DNA from: Muraenolepis orangiensis
Lineage: Eukaryota; Chordata; Actinopteri; Gadiformes; Muraenolepididae
Assembly: GCA_027704905.1 (NCBI GenBank)
Contig: CM051020.1
Location: 15,280,022 to 15,344,021 of the forward strand
Reading direction: 5' to 3'
Length of the DNA: 64,000 nt
The position numbers were made by a program, and so were the translations under genes. The notes below the pieces were generated by a model. The model worked only from the letters and a program-made list of their open reading frames with translations. It was not told the origin of the DNA and did not search any database. Positions within the stretch are counted from its first letter, which is position 1. Each line of letters starts with the position of its first letter. Of this stretch, positions 10,690-64,000 are shown in pieces.

Positions 10690-11375
10690 TTGAATTATAG
10701 GTAGCCTAACCCTAACCCTAATCCTAAACCTAACCTTAAAACAAAGCCCTGGCCCTAAAACTAAGAAACTAACCCCAATGGGAACCCCTAACCCTAAGAC
10801 CAAACTCTAGCCCTAAAACCAGACCCTAACATCTAACCCTGATAGGAAACCCTAACCCTAAAACCTAAAGGTCAACCTTAAACCCTAACCCTAAAATCAA
10901 CCCTTAAAGGTTATCTTAAACCCTAACCCTAAAGTCAACCCTTCAAGGTCAACCTTAAAACTAAACCCTAAAATAAAACCCTCAAATCAACCCTTAAAGA
11001 TTAACCTTAACCCCTAACCGTGAAGTCAACCCTTAAAGGTTAACCTTAACCCCTAACCCTAAAGTCAAACCTAAAAGGTTAACCTTAACCCCTAACCCTA
11101 AAGTCAACCCTTAAATGTTAACCTTAACCCCTAACCCTAAAGTCAACCCTTAAAGGTAACCTTAACCCCTAACCCTAAAGTCAACCCTTAAAGGTTAACC
11201 TTAACCCCTAACCCTAAAGTCAACCCTTAAAGGTAACCTTAACCCCTAACCGTGAAGTCAACCCTTAAAGGTTAACCTTAACCCCTAACCGTGAAGTCAA
11301 CTCTTAAAGGTAACCTTAACCCCTAACCCTAAAGTCAACTCTTAAAGGTTAACCTTAACCCATAACCCAGAATAA
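10690..11375 (+). repeat. telomere-like (CCCTAA) satellite
   Basis: Begins with CTAACCCTAACCCTAATCCT and grades into about eleven copies of a 37-bp unit with AACCTTAACCCCTAACCCTA and AAGTCAACCCTTAAAGGTT. CCCTAA words occur throughout. It lies about 340 bp past the cacnb2 stop codon. Confidence 0.9.
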
Positions 11376-11669
11376 GTGAGGTCTGTTCACAGAAAGCACA
11401 GGAGAAGGTCAGCTCTGTTCATGCTTTATCAAACACAGGTTTAAAATATGCATATTTCAAAATATCCATGCATACCCACACATAAACCACAATGTCTATG
11501 CATAGATACACACATTTATATTAAGACATTTATATTAGTATATCGTGTCTATAGAATCGATTATCCCTGTTGCCTGGCAACAGCTTTTTACAAAGGAAGC
11601 ATACGTTGGGGTCAGGGGGGAACAGGAAGTAGCAGCACGTGGAAGCAAAATGGACGCTCGGTCACACTC

Positions 11670-11713
<44 letters not shown>
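11376..11713 (-). other. cacnb2: probable cacnb2 3' untranslated sequence
   Basis: Follows the cacnb2 TGA. Contains a (GT)n run at 11671-11711 and then unique sequence. The exact 3' end is unknown; AATAAA on the minus strand occurs near 10517 and 10290, beyond the telomere-like satellite. Confidence 0.5.
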
Positions 11714-49604
<37,891 letters not shown>

Positions 49605-49702
49605 CGCGCATCACATCCACAACCCGGCCGGTTCGTACCGAACGACTCCCCGTACCGAAGTTACTAAAAGTTAGGAAACACACATGATGACCCGGTGCCC
49701 CC

Positions 49703-50098
49703 CCGGTGGGTCTTAAACCAGACCGGTATATAGGATGAAGTCCACCAACAGAGGGTCTTAAACCAGACCGGTATATAGGATGAAGTCCACCAACAGAGGG
49801 TCTTAAACCAGACCGGTATATAGGATGAAGTCCACCAACAGAGGGTCTTAAACCAGACCGGTAGGATGAAGTTCACCAACAGAGGGTCTTAAACCAGACC
49901 GATAGGATGAAGTCCACCAACAGAGGGTCTTAAACCAGACCGGTAGGATGAAGTTCACCAACAGAGGGTCTTAAACCAGACCGATAGGATGAAGTTCACC
50001 AACAGAGGGTCTTAAACCAGACCGGTAGGATGAAGTTCACCAACAGAGGGTCTTAAACCGGACCGGTATATAGGATGAAGTTCACCAACAGAGGGTCA
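49703..50098 (+). repeat. 37/45-bp minisatellite
   Basis: About ten copies of GGGTCTTAAACCAGACCGGT, then (ATA)TAGGATGAAGTCCACC and AACAGA. Some copies lack the ATATA step. It lies just upstream of the candidate first exon at 49604. Confidence 0.96.
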
Positions 50099-50394
50099 GA
50101 CTTGGAGTCAGACCAAGCTGCTGCTGCTGGGTGCGTTCAGAGGGAGGAGGAGGAGGAGGAGGAGGAGCGAGATGTGAGAGGGTGACGCTTCTGGTGACGA
50201 CGTGAACCCGGCTGGTATTAAAGCCGAGTACAGATGACATTAAATAAAGATGACATATAGCCTTAGTGTGCGGCCAGCCGGTACCTTGTAGTGAGGAAGG
50301 AATGGGTGGCTTTCAGATGTCAGACGTCAGAGACATGCTGTCTATATTTGGGTGTCGGCCATGTTGGAGCCCCTCGCAGTGTTAACATCTAATG

Positions 50395-50880
50395 TAAACA
50401 TTAGATTAGATTAGATTCTAATGTGTTGTCATTGCACAGCACAATGTACAGTGAAGCGAAAATCATTTTGCATCTAACCAGAGTGCAAATGTTGCAGTAG
50501 AGTGCATGCTAATATCATTTACAGTTTAAATGTACAGGTTAAAATACAGTCTAGGTATTAAATGGGATATGAGCAGCATAATAATTATAGGTATATATAT
50601 ATATATACAGGTAAGTGAGTATTTAACAGTGTGCCGTTATTGAAAACAGGATAAATATATATAAATGTAAATGTATATACAAGTGAGCATATATAAATGT
50701 ATGGCATATATAAATGTATGGCATATATATAAAGCAGTTCTATCAACAGATTTAAATATCTATGGCAGGTACAGTACACAGGTATCTTAGTAATAAATAT
50801 GTAAACTATAGAGAGGTAGGTAGTTGTGATACAGTTTGTTTTTACAGTTTGTTTTTTGTTTTTCTTTTTTTTTACAGTTA
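50395..50880. other. LINE-like 3' remnant and AT-rich sequence
   Basis: ATTAGATTAGATTAGATTCT, then TTGTCATTGCACAGCACAAT and GTGAAGCGAAAATCATTTTG, as in the 3' ends of fish LINE remnants. The rest is TA-rich. Confidence 0.45.
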
Positions 50881-50974
50881 GTCAGAGACATTAGTGGTGA
50901 TTATTCTAGGTGTTGAGCAGAGGTGTGGGGCAGGGGGGGGGCAGCAGCCATTTGTGTCTAGCTCTCACATTCTT

Positions 50975-51620
50975 TTCTACTTTTTTATGGATCTTTCACA
51001 GAAAGAAACCAAGGATGACTTGGAATATCTAGCTAAAGATATCCCAGTGCTTTCTGAGTATGCAAAATGCCTCGAAATACATATAAAGAGGAGATATTTA
51101 CAAAAAGTATGGCTGGTTGGTGTCGACCCCGCTAGTATCCCGATCAGTTTGACCCTGAGTGTTTGACCCTGAGGGTTTGACCCTGAGTGTTTGACCCTGA
51201 GTGTTTGACCCTGACCAGTTTGACCCTGAGTGTTTGACCCTGATCAGTTTGACCCTGAGTGTTTGACCCTGACCAGTTTGACCCTGAGTGTTTGACCCTG
51301 AGGGTTTGACCCTGAGTGTTTGACCCTGAGTGTTTGACCCTGAGGGTTTGACCCTGAGTATTTGACCCTGAGGGTTTGACCCTGAGTGTTTGACCCTGAG
51401 GGTTTGACCCTGAGTATTTGACCCTGAGGGTTTGACCCTGAGTGTTTGACCCTGAGGGTTTGCCATCAAGTGAGGCTATAGATGTGCTGAGCGACCTCGT
51501 TTTGGAGACCAGCCATTACACCAAACAGCGATTTAAGGCCTCTAAAAGCTTGGAGGCATTTAACCAAATGGTGTCCAGGTTCGTAGCCTCTGTACAAGGA
51601 AATGCAACATGTTACTATAT
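50975..51620 (+). pseudogene. fragment of a multicopy fish gene family, interrupted by a 13-bp minisatellite
   Basis: The first half encodes MDLSQKETKDDLEYLAKDIP, VLSEYAKCLEIHIKRRYLQK, VWLVGVDPASIP. After about 310 bp of repeat the second half continues GLPSSEAIDVLSDLVLETSH, YTKQRFKASKSLEAFNQMVS, RFVASVQG. From memory this resembles fish multicopy proteins carrying SWIM-type or YqaJ-recombinase-like domains. That assignment is uncertain and only the N-terminal part is here. The halves are out of frame by a probable single missing base near 51139, and the following sequence is AT-rich, so the copy is dead. Confidence 0.45.
51148..51462 (+). repeat. 13-bp minisatellite (GTTTGACCCTGAG) inside a pseudogene
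   Basis: About 24 copies of GTTTGACCCTGAG(T/G), with some GATCAGTTTGACC variants. One reading frame of the unit is F-D-P-E-G, the residues expected at this point of the interrupted reading frame. Confidence 0.97.
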
Positions 51621-51994
51621 AATACATAATAGTTATATATATATATATGAACATGATACTATATAATAAATAATAGTTATATATATTAATATGAACATAC
51701 TACTACATACTACATACATTGAGACGATACAATGTCCAACTATACTATACTATGTATATGATTTACTATATAGTAACATGCTCCTTTATTACTGTTATGT
51801 ATTATATAGTAACGTGTTGCTATATATCTATAACTATAATATATTATATAGTAGCATGTTGTTATAAATATTATTATGTTTGTCTTTTCCCGAGGTTAAG
51901 CGTAGGTTTCCAGTCCACATTACATCTGTCCCAGTTCATAGCGGGCTGTCCCCAAACAAAATGCTTCCTGCAAACTCTCTCTCTCTTCAGGATG

Positions 51995-52100
51995 TCTTTA
52001 GTTGTTGTATCATTACATTACATTACATAACATAACATTACATTACAGTCATTTAGCAGACGCTTTTATCCAAAGCGATTAACAATAGTGTGTTTCAACA
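51995..52100 (+). mobile_element. dispersed fish repeat end (ATTACATT, GTCATTTAGCAGACGC)
   Basis: A (CATTA)n run followed by GTCATTTAGCAGACGCTTTT and ATCCAAAGCGATT. This is a very widespread fish repeat terminus. No coding sequence is attached. Confidence 0.6.
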
Positions 52101-53215
52101 AAGGAAGGTAAGAGAACAACTCGTCACCAGAAGACAAAAGTGCATTTAATTTCTAACATTTCTATCTCTATCTCTATTCATTTATATCTCGACTTATTGC
52201 CGAAATCCAAGCTTCTCTTCTCTCTTCAGTAAGTGTTTCGAACTCTTCACCTTGATTATGTATAACAGAAGGTATACGGAACAGTCCTACGCCGTCCAAC
52301 TATAACCCAATGAACCATGTTGTTTTCTTCACTTGAGCTTCTATATTGTGACTCTGTGTTTACATGGCGGATAGCAACCGTGGTCAAGATTTTAGTCACG
52401 TGGGTGAAAACCAAGAATAGGTCCAACCGTGTTCAAGTGACCTGCCCCATAATGACCCCTGACCCCCAAATCTCTCGGGAGGGGTGATTGTTTGCGATGA
52501 TGGCTTAGTTGACCCATTCAATGGGTCAATGGATTGACCACTACCTAACTAGACATTTGTCCCATTACATTGTGCAAATATTAGTAACTTGACACTATGA
52601 CATTGCATTACAAAATAATGTTCTGGTGAACTCACATAACAATACCACCAGTAGCCACTAGAGGGATAACAATGATTTCACCTTAGCTATATACTGTACA
52701 GTGTACATAGTATTAGTGGACAGCTACATCCAGAAGTTCATTGTAAATGTCTTATTGAATAAAATAATTGTAGTCTGCAATGACTTAATCCACTGTGGTT
52801 ATCAATCAATTGTAAAAAGCAGAAGAAAACGTAAGCTACTACGCAGCTTGCTAGCCCCCAGGAATCCATGGAATACGACTTTGCGCCGATTGGACGATGA
52901 TATTCAGAGGCAAGACAACCCGTAGAACAGTCACAACTTGCGTGAAACAGTCGTAGAATGTGATAGAACTGTCTTTTCTCTCTTTGGTGGGGCCAAATCA
53001 CCCAATGGAACAAACCGCCCTGCCCCCACACATTTGATGTACAAGATGAGTAGAGAGACCGGACCAAAAGGTCGGAGGTCGCCACGTTTTTCTGTCCAAC
53101 ATAATAATAGATCAACGATCACAGACGACCGGGTCTCAACTTCTTTATCCGACTCAAGGCGTTAAACTGCGTAGTCCATTCCTGCCCTCTAGTGGCCAAA
53201 ACCATACTAAAGATT
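52101..53215. other. intergenic sequence without a supported gene
   Basis: Short open frames exist on both strands around 52700-53160, but none shows a recognisable domain. Words such as CCCTCTAGTGGCCAAA (53190) are typical of fish transposon remnants. Confidence 0.5.
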
Positions 53216-53302
53216 TATCTAACCCCTACCTCATCCTGGTAGGACTTAGACAGTACAGAGACGGGTCATTAAGGAGCATGTAGGGGTTAGACAGTATAAT
53301 AG
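53216..53302 (+). repeat. 41-bp minisatellite, small locus
   Basis: About two copies: one reversed piece (TAACCCCTACCTC) followed by forward units. Confidence 0.85.
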
Positions 53303-53398
53303 GAAAATATGGTGGGTGACATACAACAGCTGTTGATTTAGATGCTTTATTAATCACTGAGCAGCACACAGCGCAACACACAGCTCTCAATCAACGAT

Positions 53399-63429
<10,031 letters not shown>

Positions 63430-63750
63430 CTGGAGGAGGAGGAGGTGGAAGAGGAGGAGGAGGAGGTGGAAGAGGAGGAGGAGGAGGAGGAGGAGGAGGA
63501 GGAGGAGGAGGAGGAGGAGGAGGAGGAGGAGGAGGAGGAGGAGGAGGTGGAAGAGGAGGAGGAGGAGGAGGAGGAGGAGGAGGAGGAGGAGGAGGAGGAG
63601 GAGGAGGAGGAGGAGGTGGAAGAGGAGGAGGAGGAGGATGGGTGGAGGATGAGGAGGTGGAGGAGGTAGAGAGGAGGAGGAGGTGGAAGAGGAGGAGAAT
63701 GAGGTAGAGGAGGTAGAGGAGGAGGTGGAAGAGGTCGAGGAGGAGAAGAA
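63430..63750 (+). repeat. GGA/GAG trinucleotide array
   Basis: About 320 bp of (GAG)n with GTGGAAGAG interruptions, directly upstream of the first slc39a12 exon in the window. 63750-64000 holds no further exon I can support. Confidence 0.97.
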
Positions 63751-64000
63751 ATAGTCAGCCACACAAAAACTATGGAAACAAGACACTTCAAGTCCAGTCA
63801 ACTCTACACAACATTGTCCCGAGACTCAAAACAAAAAGAAGAAAAAGCAGGAAAGCGAAACACAATGCTCCATTCAGACCAACAAATGTCAGCGCTAAGT
63901 GCTAACCAGTGTGCAGAGTAGGCAGGTGGAGGCTAAGCTAAGTGTGTTATGTCAAGCAGAGAGAGAGAGAGAGAGAGAGACGTCTAAAGCCACTCAGCAT

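Noticed and set aside
52738..53115. 125-codon minus-strand frame near 53 kb
   Set aside because: No domain and no splice support, and the opposite strand is equally open.

Overview
The window is vertebrate nuclear DNA from a teleost fish. The evidence is intron-containing genes with vertebrate-type splice sites, fish-type L2 and RTE LINEs, hAT and Harbinger DNA transposons, and very dense simple repeats. CA/GT and GA/CT runs of 50-150 bp occur every few kilobases, and there are about 25 minisatellites. This density, including repeats inside coding exons, recalls what has been reported for cod-like fishes (Gadiformes). That placement is an inference.

Two genes can be reconstructed exon by exon, both on the minus strand. 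(1) slc39a12, a LIV-1-subfamily ZIP zinc transporter, occupies 63429 down to 54647. Eleven coding exons give 605 in-frame codons including the stop; the N-terminal exons lie beyond the right edge. (2) cacnb2, the voltage-gated calcium channel beta-2 subunit, occupies 49604 down to 11714. Its SH3, HOOK and guanylate-kinase-like domains and long C-terminal exon are all present with conserved exon sizes and phases. Three recognisable alternative N-termini were found: beta-2a-like at 42102-42152, beta-2e-like at 28428-28493, and a beta-2d-type pair at 49533-49604 plus 48477-48578. The mutually exclusive HOOK exons of 134 bp and 20 bp are also both present. From memory, the order slc39a12 then cacnb2 on the same strand matches human chromosome 10p12, which helps name the transporter.

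Layout. 1-11.7 kb is intergenic and repeat-rich. It holds an L2 fragment, a large AT palindrome, a foldback element with tRNA-like arms, a decayed THAP domain, a LINE interrupted by a Harbinger element, two unidentified terminal-exon-like segments and a telomere-like satellite. 11.7-28.5 kb holds the cacnb2 body, with minisatellites filling most introns. 28.5-49.6 kb is the cacnb2 alternative-promoter region, with a 1.8-kb array of a 41-bp minisatellite and a 5'-truncated L2 insertion. 49.6-54.6 kb is intergenic and carries a decayed gene fragment plus a 1.2-kb GT-rich array. 54.6-63.4 kb is slc39a12, whose introns hold a solo LTR and an RTE LINE with a nested hAT element. I see no RNA genes, CRISPR arrays or prokaryotic signals.

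The most unusual theme is that several minisatellites appear to be amplified coding sequence. In slc39a12 the last five codons and the stop codon are the repeat motif of the neighbouring array. A similar arrangement is seen at 8.2-8.5 kb and inside the pseudogene at 51 kb, and the last cacnb2 exon has expanded into long Gly, His and Glu runs.
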